The notes under the pieces were generated by a model. The model ran no database searches, was not told the origin of the DNA, and saw only the letters and a list, made by a program, of their open reading frames with translations. The position numbers and the translations under genes were made by a program. Shown piece by piece: positions 6,662 through 13,835 of a stretch of 26,244 nucleotides of DNA. Every line of letters begins with the position of its first letter. Position 1 is the stretch's first letter. The stretch is taken from NCBI GenBank assembly GCA_903872255.1, contig CAIQJW010000247.1, positions 1-26,244 on the forward strand, in the 5' to 3' direction. The stretch comes from an uncultured delta proteobacterium. GTDB lineage: Bacteria > Desulfobacterota > Syntrophorhabdia > Syntrophorhabdales > Syntrophorhabdaceae.

Positions 6662-7660
6662 TCATGATTTTCTGCACGCGCACGATACAAGCCTTTCACT
6701 ACATCGGGGACATCTCTCTATATAACACCCGTCGTGATGGAAACCCCCGGGATTGACAGCGCATTTCGGGCACCTGTCTTTCTCGTCGTCCGGATAGGGT
6801 ACGCGAGGAAAGGACTCCCTGTCCTGGTAATCAATATATCCCCCCGCACAGGTTGTCGTCCTGGGGTCGAGCATGTTCTTGCCGCAATGCCTGCAGAGCA
6901 TAATATCTAAGGCATCCGCATGGCCCGCCATTAAGACATGTTTTTCCTTTTTTGGTTCCGGTACCACCTGCTTTTTCGGCCGATTTTCCTTCACCTCTTT
7001 CGGGGGAGTGACATTTTCAGGTTTTTCCCTGGGTTGAGATCGTGTCTTCTTCGTTACGGCCATTTTCCGCGTCCTAAGATAACTCAGCAGATTAGAAGGT
7101 GATGTTTCGAGGATGCGCGCAAGGGATGTCTTGCTCACGCCTTTCGCAAGGTAGTCGACGATGATCTCTTTCCTGTCGTCAAGCTTCGACGATGACAGAC
7201 TGCCCTTCGGCCTGCCAAGGACGGCGCCTTCACTTTTTTTCAGGGCAAGGGCCTTTTTAATTCGCGCCGAAGCAAAACTCGATTCCAGTTCCGCCAGCAT
7301 GTCGAACGCCGCTGCCGCAGCCTTTGATGACGCATCCGAGGGATTATTCAGTTCAATGTCCTGCCGGGCGGCGGCGAAACGTATACCCCTTTCCGAAAAT
7401 CCCCTGACGACTGCTACGATTTCGGAAATGTTCTGTCCCAGTCGGGAGATATCGGATATGATTATTGTGTCCCACCGGTTTATGCCGGAAAAAAGCTCCT
7501 GTATCCTTTGGTTCCGCTCGCTCTTGTCAGGGGGGATATCGACGGTGATGTAGTTGTCTATAGAGAGGTTCTTCGTTTCGGCATAGGCCCGTATAATATC
7601 TTTTTGTTCCGCTGCATCGCCGTCGCCGCCTGTTGTGAGAACGTATGCTATATTCGCCAT
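6662..7660 (-). CDS. Degenerate serine-recombinase-like DNA-binding protein with cysteine-rich tail
   Basis: The 332-residue protein has three parts. Residues 1-140 resemble the serine resolvase/invertase catalytic domain, with SDISRLGQNISEIV and ARQDIEL in the expected order. Residues 145-200 form the resolvase-type helix-turn-helix, beginning at GRPKGS and ending near LLSYLRTRK. After a charged lysine/proline linker, the tail (about 250-332) carries CRHC, CPKC, CPRC and CAC pairs suited to one or two zinc sites. The catalytic motif normally read YxRVST is here YVLTTGGD: the active-site serine is replaced by threonine, the neighbouring arginine by leucine, and the second arginine after SRLG by glutamine. 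Strand exchange is therefore unlikely; a role as a DNA-binding regulator is my inference. AGGAGA precedes the ATG. There is no transposon or inverted repeat nearby to suggest a mobile element. Confidence 0.75.
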   Translation of the reverse strand: MANIAYVLTTGGDGDAAEQKDIIRAYAETKNLSIDNYITVDIPPDKSERNQRIQELFSGINRWDTIIISDISRLGQNISEIVAVVRGFSERGIRFAAARQDIELNNPSDASSKAAAAAFDMLAELESSFASARIKKALALKKSEGAVLGRPKGSLSSSKLDDRKEIIVDYLAKGVSKTSLARILETSPSNLLSYLRTRKMAVTKKTRSQPREKPENVTPPKEVKENRPKKQVVPEPKKEKHVLMAGHADALDIMLCRHCGKNMLDPRTTTCAGGYIDYQDRESFPRVPYPDDEKDRCPKCAVNPGGFHHDGCYIERCPRCSERLVSCACRKS

Positions 7661-7680
7661 TATTCTCCTAAAATACTGTA

Positions 7681-7708
7681 ATTATAATTTAGCCGCACGA
7701 TAATCAAA
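7681..7708 (-). promoter_or_regulatory. Sigma-70-like promoter for the recombinase-like gene
   Basis: On the minus strand a perfect TATAAT (-10, complement of 7681-7686) lies 16 bases after TTTGAT, or 15 bases after TTGATT. Transcription would start near 7674, leaving a leader of only about 14 bases, just enough to include the AGGAG at 7665-7669. Confidence 0.45.
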
Positions 7709-7869
7709 GATGTAAGTGAATATCATTATTTTTATAATACACATCGAATCCATATTTCCACGATTATTTTCCGAATAAGCAGGCTGGCGGAACAGGCGGA
7801 ATTGCGCAATAACAGTAGAACAACTATTAAAACAGCACATCTCTTTTTATATAGTTTATATTTATTATG

Positions 7870-7898
7870 TTAAAGTGTGAACAATGTATTTATACAAT
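7870..7898 (+). promoter_or_regulatory. Sigma-70-like promoter for the TAXI gene
   Basis: TTAAAG at 7870-7875 and TACAAT at 7893-7898 are separated by 17 bases, the ideal spacing. Transcription would begin near 7905, about 80 bases before the ATG at 7986. The surrounding sequence is AT-rich, so a chance match is possible. Confidence 0.42.
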
Positions 7899-7985
7899 AA
7901 GAAACAGGGTATTCGTGCTGCTCCGTATAATCTTGATTAAACAAATTCCTGATGATACAAATAGCAATAGGTTCCCATTGCACAT

Positions 7986-9320
7986 ATGAAAACAATCAGA
8001 TTTCGCGACATTTCTGCCCGTGAATTTTTAAAGTTTGCAGGTTTCGCTTTATCTATAGTCCTCGTCGTTTTTTTTATCGCCTATTATGTTGCGCAGCCAA
8101 TGCCTCCCGATACGATAATTATGACGACAGGCATTGAAGGCCTTTCGTACATGAAATTCGGCGAGCGGTACAAAGAGATCCTTGCCCGCTCAAAAGTGCA
8201 CCTTAAGCTCCTCGATTCCTCAGGTTCTGTCGAAAACTACAACCGGCTGAAAGATAAGAAAGTGACTGTTGATGTCGGGTTCGTTCAGGGAGGAACAGGC
8301 TCTGTCAGGGATGCACCTAACCTGCTCTCCCTGGGAAGTATAGCGTATAGCCCCATATGGGTCTTTTACACCGGGAACCGGACATTCGACGATTTTTCAC
8401 AGCTAAAAGGCAAAAAGATAGCTATCGGGCCGGTTGGAAGCGGCCTGCGCCGGATGTCCCTTGAACTTCTCAAAACCGCAGGAGCGGCTGGTCCCCCGAC
8501 GGTTGTCGTTGATCTTAGAGCCGAACGGGCATATGAGGCGCTCATGGACGGCAGGATCAATGTGATGATCACTATCGGGCCGACCGATAATAATTTCATC
8601 CATAAATTGCTTATTAATCCCAGGGTAAAGCTCATGAGCCTTTCCCAGGCAGAGGCGTACACCCGGCTTATGCCGGGCCTTTACCATGTCACCTTGCCCC
8701 GGGGCGTGATCAACGTTGCAAAGCGATTGCCTTCATCCGATATCCACCTCGTAGCGCCGACGACAAACCTGATAGTGCGTGACACCATGCATCCCGCACT
8801 CATGTACCTCCTGCTTGATGCCGCATCGGACATTCATGGCACCTCGGGATGGGTGACCAAATCGGGTGAATTCCCTGCGCCAATGGCCCAGGATTTTCCT
8901 TTAAGCGACCAGGCAGAGAGATTCTACAAAACAGGCCGCCCGCTGCTCCTAGATTTTCTTCCTTTCTGGGTAGCGGTCCTCCTCGACCGGATGTTCAGGG
9001 TATTGCTCCCCGTTTTCGTCGTGGTCTTTCCTCTCATGCGGATCCTGCCCTGGTTCTATTCCTGGAGGAGCAGGTCAAAGATGCGGCGGCTGTATGGCGA
9101 ATTGAAATTTCTGGAGATCGAGATAGCCCGGCAAGGCCGGCATGACCCGGCAGATTATGCGGCCAGGCTTGACCGTATCGAGAATGCGGCCAGAAAGATA
9201 ACGGTTCCTGAGAATTTCTACGGCGAACTGTATACGTTACGCGAGCATATAATACTCGTTCGCCGGGAACTGCTTCAGGAAAGCGAGCATGAAGCTTCTC
9301 CTAACGATGATCCGGCCTGA
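7986..9320 (+). CDS. Membrane-tethered TAXI-family solute-binding protein, no TRAP permease nearby
   Basis: The central part (about residues 42-320) matches the TAXI family of TRAP-transporter solute receptors: IIMTTGIEGLSYMKFGERYKE at the start, VGFVQGG, then LKGKKIAIGPVGSG and NVMITIG. Unlike a normal secreted receptor, it has an uncleaved-looking N-terminal membrane segment (about 14-36) and a second one at about 325-350 (FLPFWVAVLLDRMFRVLLPVFVVVF). A basic, helical tail of about 90 residues follows and should lie in the cytoplasm. No TRAP or TTT permease gene is in the window. This architecture suggests a ligand sensor anchored in the inner membrane; transport with a distant permease is the alternative. 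The ribosome-binding site is weak (AATAGG, rather far from the ATG), so the start is probable, not certain. Confidence 0.8.
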   Translation: MKTIRFRDISAREFLKFAGFALSIVLVVFFIAYYVAQPMPPDTIIMTTGIEGLSYMKFGERYKEILARSKVHLKLLDSSGSVENYNRLKDKKVTVDVGFVQGGTGSVRDAPNLLSLGSIAYSPIWVFYTGNRTFDDFSQLKGKKIAIGPVGSGLRRMSLELLKTAGAAGPPTVVVDLRAERAYEALMDGRINVMITIGPTDNNFIHKLLINPRVKLMSLSQAEAYTRLMPGLYHVTLPRGVINVAKRLPSSDIHLVAPTTNLIVRDTMHPALMYLLLDAASDIHGTSGWVTKSGEFPAPMAQDFPLSDQAERFYKTGRPLLLDFLPFWVAVLLDRMFRVLLPVFVVVFPLMRILPWFYSWRSRSKMRRLYGELKFLEIEIARQGRHDPADYAARLDRIENAARKITVPENFYGELYTLREHIILVRRELLQESEHEASPNDDPA

Positions 9321-9330
9321 CATTCCCGCT

Positions 9331-9366
9331 CAGCCCCCAAGGTCTTGACACCCTTTATGGGGGCTG
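9331..9366 (+). repeat. Strong hairpin between the TAXI and Nudix genes
   Basis: CAGCCCCCA (9331-9339) and TGGGGGCTG (9358-9366) form a perfect 9-base stem, and AAGG/CCTT can extend it inward. It follows the TAXI stop codon by 10 bases and is not followed by a T-run, so it is not a standard intrinsic terminator. It would bury an ATG at 9357, which is one reason to place the Nudix start at 9381. It could stabilise the upstream mRNA or reduce read-through. Confidence 0.5.
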
Positions 9367-9380
9367 TTAGAGTTCACATC

Positions 9381-9782
9381 ATGCGAAAGGACAGGCCCCA
9401 GTGCGGGCTGCTGATCGAAAATTCCGAAGGAAAGATACTGCTGCAGCTAAGGGATGATAAGCCGGCCATTCCTTACCCCGACTGCTGGGGGACCTTCGGG
9501 GGACAGGTCGAACCAGGCGAAACCCCCGATGAGGCTATCAGGCGGGAGATCCTGGAAGAACTCGAATACGAGGTCTCTCATACGGAATATTTCGGTAATT
9601 TCCCCTTCGATGGATACGATATACACATGTTCAGGACGGTTGACCCGAGTGTTGCGCTCGATAATATAAAGGTCAGGGAAGGTCAACGGGGCGGATTCTT
9701 TACCCTTAATGAGGTCCGGAACATCCCCTGCGCCTTCAACTGCCGCGATATTGTCGTTGCTTATTTCGCGATGTATCATTGA
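9381..9782 (+). CDS. Nudix hydrolase
   Basis: A small cytoplasmic hydrolase of nucleoside diphosphates linked to another group. The Nudix box is complete at about residues 41-63 (GQVEPGETPDEAIRREILEEL), with all the metal-binding acids of the pattern GX5EX7REUXEEXGU except that the final glycine is replaced by Glu. It is preceded by the usual CWGTFGG. The substrate cannot be predicted. Three in-frame starts exist: TTG 9345, ATG 9357 and ATG 9381. I chose 9381 because the others fall in or before the hairpin at 9331-9366 and have no ribosome-binding site; even so, the site here (TTAGAG) is weak. The gene is 60 bases downstream of the TAXI gene and 63 bases upstream of the Pat-like gene, in the same direction. 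Confidence 0.87.
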   Translation: MRKDRPQCGLLIENSEGKILLQLRDDKPAIPYPDCWGTFGGQVEPGETPDEAIRREILEELEYEVSHTEYFGNFPFDGYDIHMFRTVDPSVALDNIKVREGQRGGFFTLNEVRNIPCAFNCRDIVVAYFAMYH

Positions 9783-9788
9783 TCGTAT

Positions 9789-9810
9789 GCCGGAACCGTA
9801 TATTTCCGGC
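9789..9810 (+). repeat. Hairpin between the Nudix and Pat-like genes
   Basis: GCCGGAA (9789-9795) and TTCCGGC (9804-9810) form a perfect 7-base stem with an 8-base loop just after the Nudix stop. An A-run, not a T-run, follows at 9825-9833, so a rightward intrinsic terminator is unlikely. It may be an mRNA-stabilising or spacer hairpin. Confidence 0.35.
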
Positions 9811-9845
9811 CCGGGGAAATACAATAAAAAAAAGCTGGAGCTTCC

Positions 9846-12284
9846 ATGATCAATTTACGGAAAATGCTTGATCCGAAAAATGTAGCCTTTATCAGTTCAG
9901 ATGAGGCCGAGGGCCTCGCCGAGAGGACCGTGATGGCAAACCTGACCAGACCGGGGACACGCCGGATATTTCCGGTCAATCCCAACCGGGAGAAGGCTTT
10001 CGCTATGAACTGTTTTCGATCTGTGCCGGACATCGAAGAACATATCGATCTTGCAGTCATCATGGTCCCGGGCGAAATATTGCTCGAGACATGCGAGCAA
10101 TGTGCTAAAAGCGGCGTGGAGGGGGTCATCATCCTGCCGGCGGGCCGAAAGGTCCCGGCGGACGAGTTCGATACGATCATATCCGGTTTATCCCGGATAA
10201 AGAATACGTACGGAACGAGGATAATAGGCCCCGGAAGCGCGGGGATAATCCTTCCGAACGGCGGGCTGAATGCCAGTTTACTGCAAGATCCCGGACCCGG
10301 CGGCACGGCCCTTATTTCTCAGGGCGGGACGCTGGGGAACGCGATATTTTACTGGGGCATCAGCAACAACGTCGGCTTCAGCATGTTCGTATCCCTCGGC
10401 TCCATGATAGACGTCGATTTCGCGGATATTATCGATGAGCTCCAGGAAGATTATCTGACGAAAAATATCATGCTCTATATGGAGCATATCCCCGACGCAA
10501 AAAAATTCCTGAGCGCCTCACGCTGCTTTGCGCGCAACAAGCCGATCATCGTGCTGAAGCCCGGCCGGTATCCTGAAAGCACGCCGGCCCTGGTGCTGCA
10601 TGCGGGGCACGAGACAGGGAATGATGCTGTTTACGATGCGGCATTCAAGCGGGTAGGCATAGTCAGGGCAAGGGAAACCGAGGATTTTTATGACACTGCA
10701 ACGATACTCGTCTCGCGGTCCTTACCCAGGGGGCCGAAGCTTGCCATAGTCACCAATTCTGGAGGCCTTGGTATTATTGCGTGCGACATTATTGCCGAGC
10801 AGCACGGCCAGCTTGCAGCGCCCGGCGGCGAGGCAGGAGAAAGCCCGAAAGCAATAATGCCGGGGGATCCTGCCGGCCATAATCCCGTTGACCTTTCCGG
10901 CGATGCGGACATCGGCAAATATTGCGATGCCATCAATATCTGCATCAAGGATGCCGGGGTAGACGGCATACTTGTCATATATGCCCCCGTCCTCAATTGC
11001 GACCCGGGAGAACTGGGGAATGAGGTGGCGAGGCTCGCTCAAAAAACGGCCAAACCGGTCATTGCCGTCTTTACGGGAGGAGATTATTCGCGTGAAGGCG
11101 CGCTGGCCTTAAGAGGTGCCGGGATACCAACATACGATACCCCCGAGGATGCAGTCCGCGCCTATATGTACATGGTCAATTACAGGCGGAATATCGAACT
11201 CCTCAACGAGACCCCCGAAGAGCTTCCGGAGAACGAAATGAGGCTTTCAAATCATTTAAAGGCCATCATTCGAAATGCAGCACGGGAAAACAAGGAATTT
11301 ATTGAGGACGGTCAGGCCCGCAGCTTCCTCGAAAATTACGGCATACCCCTGCTCAAGGCCGGCCGGGAAGAAAGGGAGGTTAAGACGCCTCCAGTTGAGG
11401 AATGGGCATTGCGGTCAATGAGAGACATTGATTTTGGTGCGTTTATTCTTCTTGTTTCCATGGGCTCCGGGAATATGCCGGGAAGAAAGGGTTTTGCCGT
11501 AGGGCTGCCGCCCTTAAACCAGGTCCTTGCAAAGCATCTCATGAAAGAAGCGCAGTTCGCATTATCACACAAAGAAATCGCATTTGACATGGAGAACCTG
11601 ATCGTGAGATTTTCCAATCTCGTTACCGATTTCCCCGAGATAGAGGAAATTGAGATAGAGACCTGCGTTATGCCCGATAACAGGATATACGCCCGGAACG
11701 CTTCGATCCGCATCGATCGAGCTTACAAGAAAGGGATCATCCAATACCCGCACCTCGCAATAATGCCGTATCCTTCCCGGTATGTTACGCAATGGAAACT
11801 CCGTGACGGCAGGCCCGTCCTGATTCGGCCTATACGGCCTGAAGATGAGCCCCTGCTTAAGGAAATGATGCCCGGATTATCGGAGGAGACATTGCGGGTG
11901 CGTTTCTTCGTCGTCCCTGCCGAGTTCACCCACATGATGCTCATGAAATTCTGCAACGTGGATTACGACAGGGAGATAGCGATGGTGGTCGAACTCACCG
12001 AAGACGGCAAGAGGAAGATCATCGGCGGCGGCCGGTTGATCATCGAGCCCGATACGGAAAGCGGCCAGTTTGCCCTCCTCATATCCGATAATTTTCAAAA
12101 ACAGGGCATTGGAGAAAAGATGCTCGATGTTGTTATCGGCATCGCTCAGGATAGAGCGCTTCACGAGGTATACGGGGTCGTGCTGTCGGAGAACTCAAAA
12201 ATGCTCGGCCTCGCTGCCAAGATGGGTTTCAAGCCCCGGAGGCTCCCCGACGGCATCACCCGGGTCGGTCTTGCGCTTGATTGA
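9846..12284 (+). CDS. Pat-like protein: acyl-CoA synthetase (NDP-forming) domains fused to GNAT acetyltransferase
   Basis: The 812-residue protein has the order of the Pat/PatZ (YfiQ) protein lysine acetyltransferases. It shows a CoA-binding Rossmann domain (about 1-130), two succinyl-CoA-ligase-like domains (ALISQGGTLGN near 155; AIVTNSGGLG near 300), an ATP-grasp-related part (about 490-650), and a C-terminal GNAT domain (about 652-812) with the acetyl-CoA loop QKQGIG near 750. Such enzymes acetylate acyl-CoA synthetases and other proteins, adjusting carbon metabolism to acetyl-CoA levels. Two oddities can be seen. His252 in LHAGHETGND lines up with the phospho-histidine region of the ligases. 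The ATP-grasp part appears shortened, lacking the usual stretch that follows YGIP. Ligase activity is thus doubtful, and protein acetylation is the likelier role. GGAG lies 5 bases before the ATG. Confidence 0.85.
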   Translation: MINLRKMLDPKNVAFISSDEAEGLAERTVMANLTRPGTRRIFPVNPNREKAFAMNCFRSVPDIEEHIDLAVIMVPGEILLETCEQCAKSGVEGVIILPAGRKVPADEFDTIISGLSRIKNTYGTRIIGPGSAGIILPNGGLNASLLQDPGPGGTALISQGGTLGNAIFYWGISNNVGFSMFVSLGSMIDVDFADIIDELQEDYLTKNIMLYMEHIPDAKKFLSASRCFARNKPIIVLKPGRYPESTPALVLHAGHETGNDAVYDAAFKRVGIVRARETEDFYDTATILVSRSLPRGPKLAIVTNSGGLGIIACDIIAEQHGQLAAPGGEAGESPKAIMPGDPAGHNPVDLSGDADIGKYCDAINICIKDAGVDGILVIYAPVLNCDPGELGNEVARLAQKTAKPVIAVFTGGDYSREGALALRGAGIPTYDTPEDAVRAYMYMVNYRRNIELLNETPEELPENEMRLSNHLKAIIRNAARENKEFIEDGQARSFLENYGIPLLKAGREEREVKTPPVEEWALRSMRDIDFGAFILLVSMGSGNMPGRKGFAVGLPPLNQVLAKHLMKEAQFALSHKEIAFDMENLIVRFSNLVTDFPEIEEIEIETCVMPDNRIYARNASIRIDRAYKKGIIQYPHLAIMPYPSRYVTQWKLRDGRPVLIRPIRPEDEPLLKEMMPGLSEETLRVRFFVVPAEFTHMMLMKFCNVDYDREIAMVVELTEDGKRKIIGGGRLIIEPDTESGQFALLISDNFQKQGIGEKMLDVVIGIAQDRALHEVYGVVLSENSKMLGLAAKMGFKPRRLPDGITRVGLALD

Positions 12285-12392
12285 TATCCGGGTAAAACGG
12301 TACAACGTATTTGCCTTACAGCAATTCTCATTGACGTTCTTTAAGCCCATGGTGTAGAAAAAAAGAAATTCAATCCCGTAAAGCGAGGCTGC

Positions 12393-13184
12393 ATGAGCGA
12401 TCACGAAATGGAAAAGAAGCTTATGAGGATCATCTCCGACATCGCGGAGGGCCGCTATTCCGATGAGATCATGGAATTGACGAGGTATGATGTGCCGGAT
12501 ACGACCCGGACAATAGCCGAAGCCGTCGCCCTCATGATGGTCAAGGTAGAGGCCCGGGAATTCAAGCTCCAGCAGCTTGTAGACGAACTGAAAGAGCTCA
12601 ACGAAAAGATCCGAAAGAATACGATAGCCGCAGTGACCGCCATGGCGCAGGCCCTGGCAGCCCGGGACATATATACCGAGGGCCATACCTCGAGGGTGGC
12701 CGGCTTCTCATATGAAATTGCGCTCGAACTTGGTCTAAAACCCGAAGAAGCCGAATATGTACGTTTGGCGGGAGCCCTTCACGATATCGGAAAGATCGGG
12801 TTTCCGGACGTACTCTTCAGCGAACACGATGCAAGACTCCCGTCCGAACTGGTCAAACAGATAAGCCGGCATCCCGCTATAGGTGTAAAGATCCTGGAGC
12901 CCCTCGATTTTCTGGGGCCCGCTATCGATTATGTCGCAGCTCATCATGAACGGCTCGATGGAAAAGGTTATCCCCGGGGCCTCAAAGAGGACCGGATCCC
13001 TCTCGGTGCGCAGATCGTTTCCGTGGCCGATATCTACGACGCTATAACGTCAGAACGTCCCTATCAGAAAACAAGGACACCCGAAGAAACCCTCGTCATC
13101 CTCCACGACATAGCAGGGACCCGAGTCAGGATCGAGATCGTTGAAGCATTGGAAAAGGTTTTGAGAACAAGGGAGCAAACCTGA
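12393..13184 (+). CDS. HD-GYP domain phosphohydrolase (probable cyclic-di-GMP phosphodiesterase)
   Basis: Residues about 85-263 form an HD-GYP domain: the HD pair at His130-Asp131 (LHDIGKIG), HHERLDGKGYP with His184/His185 and GYP at 192-194, and VADIYDAITSERPY after it. HD-GYP proteins cleave cyclic-di-GMP to GMP or pGpG in the cytoplasm. The first 85 residues lack a receiver or membrane segment. They look like a soluble HAMP-like or coiled-coil region, with long charged helices around EAREFKLQQLVDELKELNEK. The usual FDP triplet near the C-terminus is replaced by VRI, so activity is probable but should not be assumed. The ATG is preceded by GCGAGG. Confidence 0.9.
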   Translation: MSDHEMEKKLMRIISDIAEGRYSDEIMELTRYDVPDTTRTIAEAVALMMVKVEAREFKLQQLVDELKELNEKIRKNTIAAVTAMAQALAARDIYTEGHTSRVAGFSYEIALELGLKPEEAEYVRLAGALHDIGKIGFPDVLFSEHDARLPSELVKQISRHPAIGVKILEPLDFLGPAIDYVAAHHERLDGKGYPRGLKEDRIPLGAQIVSVADIYDAITSERPYQKTRTPEETLVILHDIAGTRVRIEIVEALEKVLRTREQT

Positions 13185-13207
13185 TGAAATACTATTGTTT
13201 CATCAGG
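13180..13207 (+). repeat. 10-bp hairpin over the HD-GYP stop codon
   Basis: CCTGATGAAA (13180-13189) and TTTCATCAGG (13198-13207) form a perfect 10-base stem with an 8-base loop. The stop codon TGA is inside the left arm. No T-run follows, so it is not a textbook terminator. It may protect the 3' end of the mRNA or help separate it from the promoter that starts at 13216. Confidence 0.5.
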
Positions 13208-13215
13208 CCATGATA

Positions 13216-13244
13216 TTGACAATATACCCTGCCCGTAATAGTAT
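13216..13244 (+). promoter_or_regulatory. Sigma-70 promoter of the DUF3592 gene, palindrome over the -35
   Basis: A perfect TTGACA (13216-13221) is followed after 17 bases by TAGTAT (13239-13244, four of six consensus bases, with the key A2 and T6). The -35 lies in a 13-base palindrome, ATATTG-A-CAATAT (13213-13225). Transcription would start near 13251, inside a second palindrome. The start codon at 13328 lies about 77 bases further on. Confidence 0.52.
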
Positions 13245-13245
13245 C

Positions 13246-13270
13246 TAACAGATCGAAGGCCGATCTGTTA
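13246..13270. repeat. 25-bp perfect palindrome over the predicted transcription start
   Basis: TAACAGATCG and CGATCTGTTA are perfect 10-base inverted copies around a 5-base centre (AAGGC). The element directly follows the -10 box and covers the expected start point. This is the position of a repressor operator, or it could form a hairpin at the 5' end of the mRNA. Confidence 0.55.
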
Positions 13271-13327
13271 TGGCAGCCTCAGCGGGCTGGTTCCGGCAGC
13301 GGCCCGCCGGCGTTAAAGGAGAGCGGT

Positions 13328-13714
13328 GTGTCAGCGCTATCTTTATGGGTCGGATTTTTATTCATTGTCATACCTGTTCTGGTAACGACCTGCGTCTTCA
13401 TACTTATCTACTTAAATCAAAAGCGCAACAGGGAAAAGGTCCCCGTTCCCCGGGCCTGGAGGGCAGTGACGGCCCGGATCACGGCTGCAAGCGTGGAGTT
13501 GAGCCATGGCGAAGATGATGCTTCTTACTATCCCAGCATACAATTCGAATACACGGATGAAGGCCGGGTATTCAAAGGCACCCAGGCAGTTGGCAGGCCA
13601 TACAATATCATCTCCAAAGCGTGGCAGACATTATCGCGTTACGAGGTGGGAAAAGAGATAACCGTGTACTGCAACCCTGATAATCCAGGTGAAACCCGAT
13701 TATGGGTAAAGTAA
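13328..13714 (+). CDS. DUF3592 small membrane protein
   Basis: A 128-residue protein with one strong membrane segment near the N-terminus (about residues 6-28, LWVGFLFIVIPVLVTTCVFILIYL). A soluble part follows with the features of DUF3592: YPSIQFEYTDEGRVFKG, then a closing VGKEITVYCNPDNPGETRLWV. The function of the family is unknown; the pattern suggests an inner-membrane anchor with a small beta-rich domain. The start is a GTG with AAGGAG 6 bases upstream, better supported than other frames here. It is the first gene after the palindrome-flanked promoter at 13216-13270. Confidence 0.78.
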   Translation: MSALSLWVGFLFIVIPVLVTTCVFILIYLNQKRNREKVPVPRAWRAVTARITAASVELSHGEDDASYYPSIQFEYTDEGRVFKGTQAVGRPYNIISKAWQTLSRYEVGKEITVYCNPDNPGETRLWVK

Positions 13715-13835
13715 GGAAAGTGTCGACGGCCGCCGGCTTAAGTGATAAGCCTGCCGAAAATATCCGGGTATTAATATTTACATAAATGAATTACCTGCGG
13801 TAAAGTGTAGCGAGACTTGGAAAAAAGGGGGAGCC

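Larger units (their letters stand above)
7661..7985. other. AT-rich divergent promoter region
   Basis: This 325-base gap lies between the leftward recombinase-like gene and the rightward TAXI gene. It is clearly richer in A and T than its surroundings. I see a sigma-70-like promoter facing each way (7681-7708 leftward, 7870-7898 rightward) but no gene, RNA or repeat that I can support. The middle part (about 7720-7860) shows nothing specific. Confidence 0.55.

Noticed and set aside
6662..7660. Recombinase-like gene as a sign of an integrated mobile element
   Set aside because: Active-site residues are missing, and there are no flanking repeats, attachment sites, transposase or phage genes nearby.
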